Below are positions 18,356-27,304 of a DNA stretch of 44,853 bases, one piece after another. Within the stretch, counting starts at the first letter, position 1, and the number at the start of each line of letters is the position of its first letter. A program made the translations under genes and the position numbers. Source of the DNA: Rubrivivax sp. (GTDB lineage: Bacteria; Pseudomonadota; Gammaproteobacteria; Burkholderiales; Burkholderiaceae_C); the NCBI GenBank assembly GCA_016789955.1, contig JAEUPB010000093.1, positions 1 through 44,853 of the forward strand, written 5' to 3'. The notes below the pieces were generated by a model that was given only the letters and a program-made list of their open reading frames with translations, ran no database searches and had not been told where the DNA came from.

Positions 18356-21300
18356 TCACCCGCCGACACGCCCGCCCGCATCAGCTCGCCCCGCCGCCGA
18401 CAGCGTGAACCACAGCCGCGCCCCGCACGGCGTGTGGCCGTCGGCGACTTCCGCTGCGCTCTCCGCAGCGATCGTGCCGCCGTGCAGCTCGATGATCCGC
18501 CGCGCGATCGCCAGGCCCAGCCCGGCGCCGCCCCCGGCCGTGGCGTCGCCGGCGCCGGATGCGCCACGGAAATGGCGATCGAACACGTGCGGCAGGTCCG
18601 CGGCCGCGATGCCCGGCCCGCTGTCGCAGACCTCGGCGACGATCCGGTCGCCGTCGCGACGCGCGGCCACGCGCACCGTGCCGCCGGCAGGCGTGTGCTT
18701 CAGCGCATTGCCGATCAGGTTCTCGAGCACGCGCTCGACCAGGCCCAGGTCGGCGTCGACGAACGGCAGCCCCGGTGCGGCCATGGCGACGAGTGTCACG
18801 CCGCGGCTCTCGGCCACCAGGCGGAACTTCTGCACCACGTCGGCGGCCAACTCGTCGAAGGCGAAGCGCTCGCGATTCAGCGTCAGCCCTCGGTAGTCCA
18901 GCCGCGCCAGCTCGAACAGCTCGTCGATCAGCGCGGCCAGTCGCTCGCTCTGGCGCAGCGCGATGGCCAGGTACTGTGCCCGCTGCGGCTCGTCCAACCC
19001 GTCGCCCCTGGTGGCCACCATCTCGAGATATCCGCGCAGCGAGACCAGCGGCGTGCGCAGGTCATGCGAGACGTTGGCGATGAGGTCGCGGCGCAGGTAG
19101 GAGTTCTCCGCCTCCAGGTCGTCCTTCAGCCGCTCCACTTCGGCCAGCGCGCCGGCGAGCTGTCGCTGCGTCTGCGTGCGCTCGGCCACCTCGCTGCGCA
19201 GCCCGTGGATGAGCCGGGCGTTCTCCACGGCCATCGCCGCCTGCGTGGCCAGCACGCGCAGCACGGCCAGCCGCGCCGGCGTGTACAGGCCGGCCGCCCC
19301 GCGGTGCTCGACGTACAGCACGCCGGCCGGCCGCGACAGGCGGCGCACCGGCAGGCAGGCCAGCGATCGCGGCGCATGGCGACGCAGGTAGTCGTCGTCG
19401 CCCAGGCCCGCCGGAAGCGGCGCATCCTTCTGCCCGAGCGTCACCGTCTCGCCGGTGCGGCGCACGTACTGCACGACCGCCGAGGGCACGCGCGTCGATG
19501 CATCCAGCGGCTCCACCACGGTGGCGGCCGCGTCGCGCTCGACGCTGTGCACCACGGCCCCGTGCTCGCCTTCGAGCACGAGCGCGCCACGCTCCGCGCC
19601 GGCGTTCTCGATCGCAATGTGCAGCAGCCGCGCCACCAGCGTGTCCAGCCGGACCTCGGCGCCGATGGCCTGGCTGGCCTTCAGCACGCTGGCCAGGTCG
19701 AACATGCCCGAGTCCTCGACGGCCGCCGGTGCCGCGGGCTCCATCGCCTCCGGGGCCGATGCGGCCGCACGGGGCGCCGGCGCGAGGGACCACTCGGCCT
19801 CCAGCGCCGATGCCTTGGCGTTGGCACCCCACGCGACGAACAGATCGCGGGCCCGCGCTGCATGGAGGGCGGCCATCGCCGGCCGGTGCAGCCGCGTCTG
19901 CGTGCGCGCCACCGACTCGTGCGCCATGGCCTCCCAGCGCCGCATCGACGGCACCGCCGCCGCGAACTCCACGGCCTCCAGGCCGTGGGCGAGCGCAGCC
20001 TCGACGTCGCCTTGCAGCCGCGCTCGCTCGGCCGCCAGCAGCAGGGCCTGCGGCCGGTGGTTCTCGGCGTTGTGCGGCACGCGGGCCTCGAACGCCTGCC
20101 GGGCGCGCAGGACGGTGTCCATCAGGGCCGCCCGCTCGGCCGCCGGCACGAACTCGGCAGCGCGGGCCAGCGCCTGTGCATGCCAGAACTCGATCTGCAC
20201 CGGCCACACGGTGCCCGGCAGCGCGTCGGCATAGGTCGCGGCGCGCCGGGCTTCCTGCAGCGCCTGCGCCGGCGTGCCCACCAGCGCGGCCAGGTGCAAC
20301 CGGGCAGTGGCGTGGATGCAGGCATAGAAGCGCGCATCGCCATAGCGGGCCAGCCACCGGGCTTCGTCGAAGTCGCCGCTGGTGAGCGACAGCGGCCCGG
20401 CGCCGTGGCCGCGCAGCGCCCGCGCCCACGCGAGCATCAGCCGAACCATGTCGGCGAAGCCGGGGTTGCCCAGCCGCTCGATGCGGGCGACGCTGGGCGC
20501 GTACTCGCGCTCGAAGTCCGCGAGGTCGTCGCAGGCCGGCAGCGCGGCCCAGGTCTCCGTGCCCGCGGCATAGCCGGCGTAGACGAAGTCCCCGCCGTCC
20601 AGCCCGGCGGCATAGGCCTCGCGCGCATACGCCGCACCGGTGTGCAGCGGGTGGCACCAGAAGTTCACGTGGCCGTGGAACTGCTGATAGACCTTGGCCC
20701 GCAGGCGGCGGTCGTCGAGTGTGCGGTTCACCGCCAGCGCGAGGTGGCCGTACTCGTCGGCAGCCCGGTAGTCGCCGTGCAGCGCGCCGACCGTGATGGC
20801 GTGCGTCACGTAGCCGTAGGCCGACTCGGCGCAGTGGCCGTGTTCGAGCGACAGCCGCACCAGCGTGGCCGAGATCAGTCGCGCCAGCGTCGGGTCACCG
20901 GCGATGTAGGCGCTCGACCAGATCGTCGTGAGCAGCGACATCACCATGCGCACCGGCACGTCGGTCATCGGCGGCAGTTCGGACAGCTGCGGGATCGGCC
21001 GGCCGGCGCGCAGCCGCTCGATGCACGCGACCTCGTCGCCCAGCGCCTGCTGCTTGTCGGCCTCGCCGGTGGGCAGGCGCACGTCGAAGGGTGCCAGGGC
21101 CTCGCGGCCGCAGGCCAGCGCCTCGGCGTAGTGCCCCAGCCGTTCGAGCTGCACGCAGACGATCAGCAGGACACGCGCCCGGTCCACCGGGGTGGGTGCC
21201 TGGACGGCCAGCACCCGGCAGGCCGATTGCGCGGCTTCGAATGCACCGGTGAGGTAGCGGCACTCGGCCGCCTCGACCGCCAGCTCGAAGCGCAGCCGCG

Positions 21301-23386
21301 CGGCGTCGGTGGATGACCGCTGCGCTGCGGCGGGCGCGTCGGGTCCCAGCAGCTCGAGGCCGGCTTCGAACAGCGCCAGTGCCGATTCGTAGGCCGTCGT
21401 CGACTTGGCGCGCCGGCCTGCCGCCAGGTCGAGCGCGGCGACCTCACGGCGCTCGGTGCCATCGGTGATCCCGGCACGGCCGAGGTTCAGGTGGTGCACC
21501 ACGTCGAACAGAGGGTCGTCGCTGGCCGCATCGCTCGCGCGGCCGCGCAGCAGCCGCCCGACGGCCAGGTGCACTGCGGCGCGTCTCTCGCCCGGGATCA
21601 GCGCGTAGGCCGCCTGCTGCACGCGATCGTGCAGGAACGCATGCCCCTCGCCGGTCGCGACCACCAGCCCCTCGGCGGTGGCCCGCGCGATGTCGCGCGC
21701 GATGTCCTCGGCCGGCCGCTCGCTGACCAGCACGAGGGTCTGCAGGTCGAAGCGGTTGCCGATGCAGGCCGCCAGCCGCAGCGCCCCCTGCGTGCCCGGC
21801 GGCAGGCGCCGGATGCTGCGCGACATCAACTCGACCACGTTGTCAGACAGCGGTGCGGCATCGATCCCGGCCAGGTCCCAGTGCCAGCGTGCCGAGGCGG
21901 CATCGGCGCGCAGCAGGCCCTCGCGGTGCAGGTCGCGCAGGAACTGGTGCACGTAGAACGGGTTGCCGCCGGTCTTGGACTGCACCCGCGCGGCCAGCGG
22001 CGTGACCTCGTCGGCCGAACGGCCCAGCACGCCGGTGAGCCACTGCGCGATGTCGGCCTGCGACAGCGGCCCGACCGCGATGCGTTCCAGCGGCACGCCA
22101 GCGGCCCGCAGCGCCTCGAGCGTGCGCGCCAGCAGCGGCGCGGTGTCCGGCGTGGCATCGCGGAAGGCACCGATCAGCACCAGCCCGTCGATCTCCGGGC
22201 TGGTGGCCAGCGGTCCGAGCAGCGACAGCGTGGCCGCATCGGCCCATTGCAGGTCGTCGAGGAACAGCACCAGCGGGCGCTCGCGCGAGGCCAGGGCCGC
22301 CAGGAAGCGTTGCACGACGCGCACGAAGCGGTTCTGCGACTCCATCGCCGGCAGCGGCGTCGGGGTCGGCTGCGGGCCGATGACATGCGTGATCTCGGGG
22401 ATGACCTCCGACAGCACGCCTGCGTTGACACCCAGCATCTCCTGCAGGCGGCCTCGCCAGTGCGACAGGCCCTGCTCGCTGAGGCCCAGCAGCTGCCGCA
22501 CGAGCGCCTGGAACGCCTGGATCAGCGCGCCGAACGGTACGCCGCGCACCACCTGGTCGAACTTGCCGGAGACGAACAGCCCCTCGTCGCGCACGCCGGG
22601 CCGCACGAGCGCGTGGATCAGTGCGGTCTTGCCGATGCCGGCTGAGCCCTCGACCAGCACGAGGGCACGGCCGCCCGCGGCCGCGCGGGCAAGGGCGGCG
22701 CGCAACTGCGCCACCTCGCGCTGCCGGCCCACCAGCGCGCCGCCGAACGACAGCGCCGAGCCGCCTTCGTGGCGTGCCAGTGCGAACGGCTCGATGCGCC
22801 CGTGCTCGGCCCATTGCGCGGTGCAGCGCGCCAGGTCGTCGGCAAGTGCCGTGGCGCTCTGGTAGCGATCCTCGGGCGACTTGGCGAGCAGCCGCAGCAC
22901 GATGTCGCCGACCACGCCGGGCAGCTCGACATCGCTGCGGCGGGGCCGCGGCACGGCGCCGGCCAGGTGCCAGTGGATCTGCTCCAGGGCATCGCGGCCG
23001 ACGAACGGCGGTGCACCCGTCAACGCGGCGTACAGCACCACGCCGAGCGCATACAGGTCGCTGCGCGCATCGATCGGCCCCTGCGAGCGCCCGGTCTGCT
23101 CCGGCGCCGCATGCACGAGGTGCTCCAGCGGCGCGTCGGGCGTGTGCGCGGTGGGCGCCGGCAGCGGGCCGGCGGCATCGGTCTCGAGCAGCGTGGCACA
23201 TGGGGGCGAGGCCTGCCAGCTCACGGCGCCCGGGCGCACCACCGCATGCACCCGTCCCTGCGCGTGCAGCCGCGCGAGCTGGCGCGCGAGCTGCTCGCCC
23301 AGGACCAGCGCCGCCCCGATCGGCAGCGGCAGTGTGCATTCCGACAACAGCGGCGTCGCCAGGCGACCCGGCGCGGTTCCCCCCAA
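18356..23386 (-). CDS. Giant hybrid kinase: pseudokinase, AAA-type ATPase, GAF, histidine kinase
   Basis: A 1,676-residue soluble signalling protein. Residues 1 to about 215 are the C-lobe of a Ser/Thr-kinase-like domain. The ATP-binding N-lobe is missing and the catalytic HRD is replaced by VHAVVRP, while DARSDLYALG remains, so this part is a pseudokinase. An AAA/STAND-like ATPase follows, with Walker A GSAGIGKT (K253) and Walker B LVLFLDDLQWAD near 370. A long helical, TPR-like region fills about 600-1200, and a GAF domain about 1225-1400. The kinase core has H1441 in VSHDLRTPL, NLIGNALKHTPAGG, DSGPGI and GAGLGLAIARR. There is no receiver domain, no membrane segment and no adjacent regulator. 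The TTG at 23386 is preferred because AGGAGG lies seven bases upstream; an in-frame TTG at 23446 is less likely. Confidence 0.9.
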   Translation of the reverse strand: MGGTAPGRLATPLLSECTLPLPIGAALVLGEQLARQLARLHAQGRVHAVVRPGAVSWQASPPCATLLETDAAGPLPAPTAHTPDAPLEHLVHAAPEQTGRSQGPIDARSDLYALGVVLYAALTGAPPFVGRDALEQIHWHLAGAVPRPRRSDVELPGVVGDIVLRLLAKSPEDRYQSATALADDLARCTAQWAEHGRIEPFALARHEGGSALSFGGALVGRQREVAQLRAALARAAAGGRALVLVEGSAGIGKTALIHALVRPGVRDEGLFVSGKFDQVVRGVPFGALIQAFQALVRQLLGLSEQGLSHWRGRLQEMLGVNAGVLSEVIPEITHVIGPQPTPTPLPAMESQNRFVRVVQRFLAALASRERPLVLFLDDLQWADAATLSLLGPLATSPEIDGLVLIGAFRDATPDTAPLLARTLEALRAAGVPLERIAVGPLSQADIAQWLTGVLGRSADEVTPLAARVQSKTGGNPFYVHQFLRDLHREGLLRADAASARWHWDLAGIDAAPLSDNVVELMSRSIRRLPPGTQGALRLAACIGNRFDLQTLVLVSERPAEDIARDIARATAEGLVVATGEGHAFLHDRVQQAAYALIPGERRAAVHLAVGRLLRGRASDAASDDPLFDVVHHLNLGRAGITDGTERREVAALDLAAGRRAKSTTAYESALALFEAGLELLGPDAPAAAQRSSTDAARLRFELAVEAAECRYLTGAFEAAQSACRVLAVQAPTPVDRARVLLIVCVQLERLGHYAEALACGREALAPFDVRLPTGEADKQQALGDEVACIERLRAGRPIPQLSELPPMTDVPVRMVMSLLTTIWSSAYIAGDPTLARLISATLVRLSLEHGHCAESAYGYVTHAITVGALHGDYRAADEYGHLALAVNRTLDDRRLRAKVYQQFHGHVNFWCHPLHTGAAYAREAYAAGLDGGDFVYAGYAAGTETWAALPACDDLADFEREYAPSVARIERLGNPGFADMVRLMLAWARALRGHGAGPLSLTSGDFDEARWLARYGDARFYACIHATARLHLAALVGTPAQALQEARRAATYADALPGTVWPVQIEFWHAQALARAAEFVPAAERAALMDTVLRARQAFEARVPHNAENHRPQALLLAAERARLQGDVEAALAHGLEAVEFAAAVPSMRRWEAMAHESVARTQTRLHRPAMAALHAARARDLFVAWGANAKASALEAEWSLAPAPRAAASAPEAMEPAAPAAVEDSGMFDLASVLKASQAIGAEVRLDTLVARLLHIAIENAGAERGALVLEGEHGAVVHSVERDAAATVVEPLDASTRVPSAVVQYVRRTGETVTLGQKDAPLPAGLGDDDYLRRHAPRSLACLPVRRLSRPAGVLYVEHRGAAGLYTPARLAVLRVLATQAAMAVENARLIHGLRSEVAERTQTQRQLAGALAEVERLKDDLEAENSYLRRDLIANVSHDLRTPLVSLRGYLEMVATRGDGLDEPQRAQYLAIALRQSERLAALIDELFELARLDYRGLTLNRERFAFDELAADVVQKFRLVAESRGVTLVAMAAPGLPFVDADLGLVERVLENLIGNALKHTPAGGTVRVAARRDGDRIVAEVCDSGPGIAAADLPHVFDRHFRGASGAGDATAGGGAGLGLAIARRIIELHGGTIAAESAAEVADGHTPCGARLWFTLSAAGRADAGGRVGG

Positions 23387-23468
23387 GGCGAGTCCTCCTG
23401 CCACGGGCGCTTCTTCGAGTGGCGGGGACTCTAGCTCCGAAACCAACGCGTGTCCGATGCGTGAGGAA

Positions 23469-23520
23469 GAAGTGACTTTCGCTGGATGTGAGCGTGAGGG
23501 CGGCCCCGCAGAGTCACTTC
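23469..23520. promoter_or_regulatory. Inverted repeat in the kinase/cupin divergent region
   Basis: GAAGTGACT (23469-23477) and its exact complement AGTCACTTC (23512-23520) are separated by 34 bases. They lie in the 209-base gap between the divergent giant kinase and cupin genes. A TAGAGT on the minus strand at 23433-23428 could be the -10 box of the kinase gene. The repeat would then be just upstream of that promoter. Confidence 0.4.
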
Positions 23521-23595
23521 CGGCGCGACTCCCCTCGGGTGCCGCCCCGGAACCCCCGATCCATCCACCCCGACTGCCACCAGGAGAACCTGATC

Positions 23596-24108
23596 ATGAC
23601 CCCCACCATCCACCTGCATCGCCCCTCGATCCTCCCGCGGCTCCTCATCGCCGCGGCGGTGATCGGCACCTGCGCGCTGGCCGCCACGATGGCCTACGCC
23701 GGCGAGTGCCCGGCCGACAAGCGCGTGGCCGACGGCAAGGGCCAGCCGCCCGGCCCGAACATGCCGCAGGGCGTGACCGACGTCGTGCGCGCCAGCACCG
23801 AGATCGCCAAGGCGCCCTACAACATCAAGGGTCGGCTGTTCCGCCTGCGCGAGCTGAAGATGCTGCCCGGCGCCGTGGTGCCCTGGCACAGCCATGACGA
23901 GCGGCCCGCGATGATCTACGTCGTCAGTGGCGAGGTCGTCGAGTACGCGAGCAGCTGTGCCGTGCCGATCGTGCACAAGGCCGGCGACGTGGCGCCCGAG
24001 ACCTTCGGCACCTCGCACTGGTGGAAGAACACCGGCGGCGCCACCGCCGTGCTGATCTCGGTGGACCTGTTTCCCGTCGAGATGAAGATGGACCCGCACA
24101 CGATGTGA
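23596..24108 (+). CDS. Exported cupin domain protein
   Basis: A 170-residue protein with a signal peptide (hydrophobic residues about 14-34, cleavage likely after the AYA at 34-36) and one cupin beta-barrel. The first metal motif is PWHSHDERPAMIYVVSGE near residue 97 and the second includes GTSHWWKNTG near 140. It is therefore probably a periplasmic metal-binding protein, and enzymatic function cannot be assumed. The ATG is chosen because AGGAGA lies eight bases before it and because it gives a proper signal peptide. It begins an eight-gene plus-strand run and is 31 bases from the DUF302 gene. Confidence 0.85.
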   Translation: MTPTIHLHRPSILPRLLIAAAVIGTCALAATMAYAGECPADKRVADGKGQPPGPNMPQGVTDVVRASTEIAKAPYNIKGRLFRLRELKMLPGAVVPWHSHDERPAMIYVVSGEVVEYASSCAVPIVHKAGDVAPETFGTSHWWKNTGGATAVLISVDLFPVEMKMDPHTM

Positions 24109-24139
24109 GCGGCGGCCCCACCCATCCAGGAGCACCACC

Positions 24140-24646
24140 ATGACTGCATCCCCGCGCCGGCTCGGCGGCCCCGCCCTGGCCGCCATCGTGCTGGCCGCCT
24201 CGGCCGCTCTCGCCCCGATCGCCGCGTCGGCCCAAGGCGCCACCGTCGCTGGCACCGACGGCGTGATCCGCGTGAAGAGCGCCTACGGCATGGACGAGAC
24301 GATCGCCCGCATCCGCGCCGACATCGCGGCCAAGGGCATCCTCTTCTTCTCGTCCGTCGACCAGAGTCGGCTTGCCGCCGACGCCGGCATCAAGCTCAAC
24401 CCGTCGACGCTGCTGACCTTCGGCAACCCGCCGCTGGGCGCGCAGTTCCTCACCGCCAGCGCGTCCTCGGGGCTCGACTGGCCCGTGCGGCTGCTCGTGC
24501 ACCAGGACGACAGCGGCACGGTGTGGGCGGCCTACACCGACTTCGCCTGGATCGCCGAGCGCCACCACATCACCAACCGCCGCGACCAGTTCGCGACGGC
24601 GGCCGGTGTGGTCGAGTCGATCACGTCCACCGTGCGCGGCCGATAG
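24140..24646 (+). CDS. Exported DUF302 domain protein
   Basis: A 168-residue protein with an Ala-rich signal peptide ending near ASA at about residue 31. The DUF302 domain follows, recognisable from the pattern YGMDETIARIRADIAAKGI, then LLTFGNPPLGAQ, and a closing VWAAYTDFAWIAERH. The domain's biochemical role is unknown; it often occurs in exported stand-alone proteins. AGGAG precedes the ATG. The exported cupin gene lies just upstream, so the two may function together in the periplasm. That is inference from position. Confidence 0.88.
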   Translation: MTASPRRLGGPALAAIVLAASAALAPIAASAQGATVAGTDGVIRVKSAYGMDETIARIRADIAAKGILFFSSVDQSRLAADAGIKLNPSTLLTFGNPPLGAQFLTASASSGLDWPVRLLVHQDDSGTVWAAYTDFAWIAERHHITNRRDQFATAAGVVESITSTVRGR

Positions 24647-24709
24647 CGCACCGCGGTGCCCGCGCACCGCGCCTCTCCGTTCACGCGCACCACCACGAGG
24701 AGACCTGTC

Positions 24710-25750
24710 ATGCATGCACACACCGCGGCGGCGGCGACCCGGCTGCCACCCCCCGTGAACCTGGCGCGGGCCCGCCCCGTCGTGCGCAGCGCTGCGCATC
24801 GGGTCGAGCCGCCGCCGTCGCGCTTCGCGCTGGACGTGCTCGAGGGTCTGGCGCAGCGGCAGCGCAGCATCCCCTGCACCTGGCTGTACGACCACCGCGG
24901 GTCGCAGCTCTTTGAACAGATCACCGAGGTGCCGGAGTACTACCCCACGCGCACCGAGATCGGGTGGCTGCGGCGCGCGGCACCGGACATCGCCGCGGCC
25001 GCCGGGTCCGGTGCGGTGGTGTTCGAGTTGGGCAGCGGCTCCAGCCGCAAGACGCCGCTGGTGCTGGGCGCGCTGGACCGGCCGGCGGGCTACGTGCCGA
25101 TCGACATCAGCGAACGCTTCCTCGGCGAGTCGGTGCGCCCCTTGGCGGCCCGCTTCCCGGGCCTGCCGATCCACCCCGTGGTCGCGGACTTCAACGAACT
25201 GCAGGCGCTGCCGCTGCCCCCGGGCGTGCGCGGCGGCCGGCGGGTGATCTTCTTCCCCGGCGGCACGATCGGCAACCTCGACCCCGAGGACGCCGCCCGG
25301 CTGCTCGAGCGGCTCGGCCGGCTCGCAGGCCTCGGGGCCATGCTGGTGGTGGGCATCGACCACACGCGCGACCCGGCGGCCCTGGTGGCCGCCTACGACG
25401 ATCGCGCCGGCATCACCGCCGCGTTCAACAAGAACCTGCTCGCGCGCATCAACCGCGAGCTCGATGGCGACTTCGACCTCGACGCCTACACGCACCGGGC
25501 CCGCTTCGATGCCGCGGAGCCGCGCGTGGAGATGTACCTGGTGGCCACGCGGGCGCAACGCGTGCACGTGCTGGACTGGGCCTACGACATCGCGGCCGGC
25601 GAGTCCATCCACACCGAGAACGCCTACAAGCCGAGCCTGTTCCAGTTCCTCGCCCTCGCGCACCGCTCCGGCTGGGCGCAACGGCGCCTGTGGATGGGCG
25701 AGACCCCGGGCTACGCGCTGCACCTGCTCGAAAACGTGCTCGTGCTGTGA
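24710..25750 (+). CDS. egtD: EgtD-like histidine N-alpha-methyltransferase
   Basis: A 346-residue SAM-dependent methyltransferase of the EgtD family, which trimethylates histidine to hercynine in ergothioneine synthesis. Motifs are TWLYDHRGSQLFEQIT and EYYPTRTE (N-terminal), FELGSGSSRKT (SAM site), FPGGTIGNL and AFNKNLLARINREL. In Mycobacterium smegmatis EgtD the histidine side chain is held by M252, E282 and S284. By my hand alignment these become M275, E303 and A305 (text HTENAYK), so the serine is lost. Substrate preference may therefore differ. No egtB sulfoxide synthase or other ergothioneine gene is in the window. CGAGGAGA before the ATG supports the start; an upstream in-frame GTG is less likely. 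Confidence 0.8.
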   Translation: MHAHTAAAATRLPPPVNLARARPVVRSAAHRVEPPPSRFALDVLEGLAQRQRSIPCTWLYDHRGSQLFEQITEVPEYYPTRTEIGWLRRAAPDIAAAAGSGAVVFELGSGSSRKTPLVLGALDRPAGYVPIDISERFLGESVRPLAARFPGLPIHPVVADFNELQALPLPPGVRGGRRVIFFPGGTIGNLDPEDAARLLERLGRLAGLGAMLVVGIDHTRDPAALVAAYDDRAGITAAFNKNLLARINRELDGDFDLDAYTHRARFDAAEPRVEMYLVATRAQRVHVLDWAYDIAAGESIHTENAYKPSLFQFLALAHRSGWAQRRLWMGETPGYALHLLENVLVL

Positions 25751-25881
25751 CATCGGCGTGAACTGGCGGCGATGAGGCCGTGAGCCTCGCACCGCAGACT
25801 GCCTCCCAGCGCATCGAACCCCGACACGTCCCCCACCGGCATCCCCTCCACACAACCTCTCGCTCTTCGAAGGATCCCGCC

Positions 25882-26670
25882 ATGCTTCCCCTGCGCAACC
25901 GCGCCGCCATCGTCACCGGCTCCACCAGCGGCATCGGCCTGGGCATCGCCCGCGCCCTCGCCGCCCAGGGGGCCGACGTCCTGCTCAACGGCTTCGGCGA
26001 TGCCGCCGAGATCGAGTCGCTGCGCGCCGACCTCGAACGCCGGCACGACGTGCGCGTGCGCTACTCGGCCGCCGACATGAGCCGGCCCGACCAGGTGCGT
26101 GCCCTCGCCCAGCAGGCCGAGGCCGCGTTCGGCCGCGTCGACATCGTCGTCAACAACGCGGGCATCCAGCACGTCGCGCCGGTCGACGACTTCCCCGAGG
26201 AGAAGTGGGATGCCGTCATCGCCATCAACCTCAGTTCCGCCTTCCACCTCGTGAAGGCCGTGCTGCCCGGCATGAAGCAGCGGGGCCATGGGCGGCTGAT
26301 CCACGTGGCCTCGGCCCATGGGCTCACGGCCTCGCCGTTCAAGTCGGCCTACGTCGCCGCCAAGCACGGGCTGATCGGCCTGTCCAAGACGCTGGCGCTG
26401 GAGGTGGCCGAGCACGGCATCACGTCCAACACGATCTGCCCGGGATACGTGAAGACGCCGCTGGTGGAGAAGCAGATCGCCGACCAGGCCCGCGCGCACG
26501 GCATCCCGCCGGAGCAGGTGGTGCGCGACGTGATGCTCTCGCACCAGGCGCGCAAGTCCTTCGTGGAGGTCGACGAGCTGGCCGCGCTGGCGGTGTTCCT
26601 CGCGTCGGACGCCGCGGCGTCGATGACCGGCACGGCCATCGCGATGGACGGCGGCTGGACGCTGCACTGA
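25882..26670 (+). CDS. bdhA: 3-hydroxybutyrate dehydrogenase (SDR family)
   Basis: A 262-residue short-chain dehydrogenase that interconverts 3-hydroxybutyrate and acetoacetate with NAD, the step after polyhydroxybutyrate breakdown. The cofactor loop is TGSTSGIGLGIA (residues 13-24), then NNAGIQHV, the catalytic serine in HVASAHG, and YVAAKHG (YxxxK). The IQHV, AFHLVKAVLP and CPGYVKTPLVEKQI stretches are characteristic of 3-hydroxybutyrate dehydrogenases. The ATG at 25882 has CGAAGGA upstream. A 131-base gap from egtD allows a separate promoter, though I see no clear one. The ECF sigma gene follows 32 bases later. Confidence 0.93.
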   Translation: MLPLRNRAAIVTGSTSGIGLGIARALAAQGADVLLNGFGDAAEIESLRADLERRHDVRVRYSAADMSRPDQVRALAQQAEAAFGRVDIVVNNAGIQHVAPVDDFPEEKWDAVIAINLSSAFHLVKAVLPGMKQRGHGRLIHVASAHGLTASPFKSAYVAAKHGLIGLSKTLALEVAEHGITSNTICPGYVKTPLVEKQIADQARAHGIPPEQVVRDVMLSHQARKSFVEVDELAALAVFLASDAAASMTGTAIAMDGGWTLH

Positions 26671-26702
26671 GCCGACGCGGCCCACCGCCACAGGAGATCC
26701 CC

Positions 26703-27302
26703 ATGCATCCGACCCCACACCCCACCGGCGCCGCGAGCGCCGACTTCGCCCACCAGATCGCCGCGATGCGCCCGATGCTGGTGAGCCTGGCGCGGCGCGC
26801 CGTGCGCAACGACAGCTGGGCCGAAGACGCCGTGTCCGAGGCGCTGGTGGCCGCGCTCGAGCGCCCCGAGACCTACCAGGGCCGCGCGCAGGCGCGCACC
26901 TGGGTCGTCGGCATCCTCAAGCACAAGCTCGTCGACCAGGTGCGGCGGCAGACGCGCGAGTGTCCCTACGACGCCCTCGTCGACAGCGACGACGATGCCG
27001 ATGCCGACGAGCGACTGCCCGCGGCGGGCCCGGGGGACGGGCCGGCGTGGGGCGACCCGGTGGCGACGCTGGCCCGCCGCCAGTTCGTACGACAGGTCGA
27101 TGCCGAGCTCGCCCGGCTGCCGGCCCGGCAGAGCCGCGCCTTCGTGCTCGCCGCGTGCCTGGAGCAGGAGACCGACGAGGTGTGCGAGGCGCTGGACGTG
27201 ACCCCCAACCACCTCGGGGTGATCCTGCACCGGACGCGCAGCCGCTTGCGCGATGCGATGGCGCCGCAGTGGCGCCGCGATGGCTCGGCCCGGCTGGTGT
27301 GA
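26703..27302 (+). CDS. ECF-type RNA polymerase sigma factor
   Basis: A 199-residue sigma-70 family protein with only regions 2 and 4. Region 2 spans about residues 15-80 and ends in RTWVVGILKHKLVDQVRR. An acidic linker rich in Asp (about 85-115) follows. Region 4 holds the helix-turn-helix around EVCEALDVTPNHLGVILHRT (about 155-175). CAGGAG lies about eight bases before the ATG. No anti-sigma factor gene (zinc-finger or membrane type) is adjacent, so its control is not apparent. It is two bases from the patatin gene, so the two are co-translated. Confidence 0.9.
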   Translation: MHPTPHPTGAASADFAHQIAAMRPMLVSLARRAVRNDSWAEDAVSEALVAALERPETYQGRAQARTWVVGILKHKLVDQVRRQTRECPYDALVDSDDDADADERLPAAGPGDGPAWGDPVATLARRQFVRQVDAELARLPARQSRAFVLAACLEQETDEVCEALDVTPNHLGVILHRTRSRLRDAMAPQWRRDGSARLV

Positions 27303-27304
27303 CC

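Noticed and set aside
25774-25788. Hairpin GAGGC-CGTGA-GCCTC after egtD as a terminator
   Set aside because: The stem is only five base pairs and no uridine tract follows.
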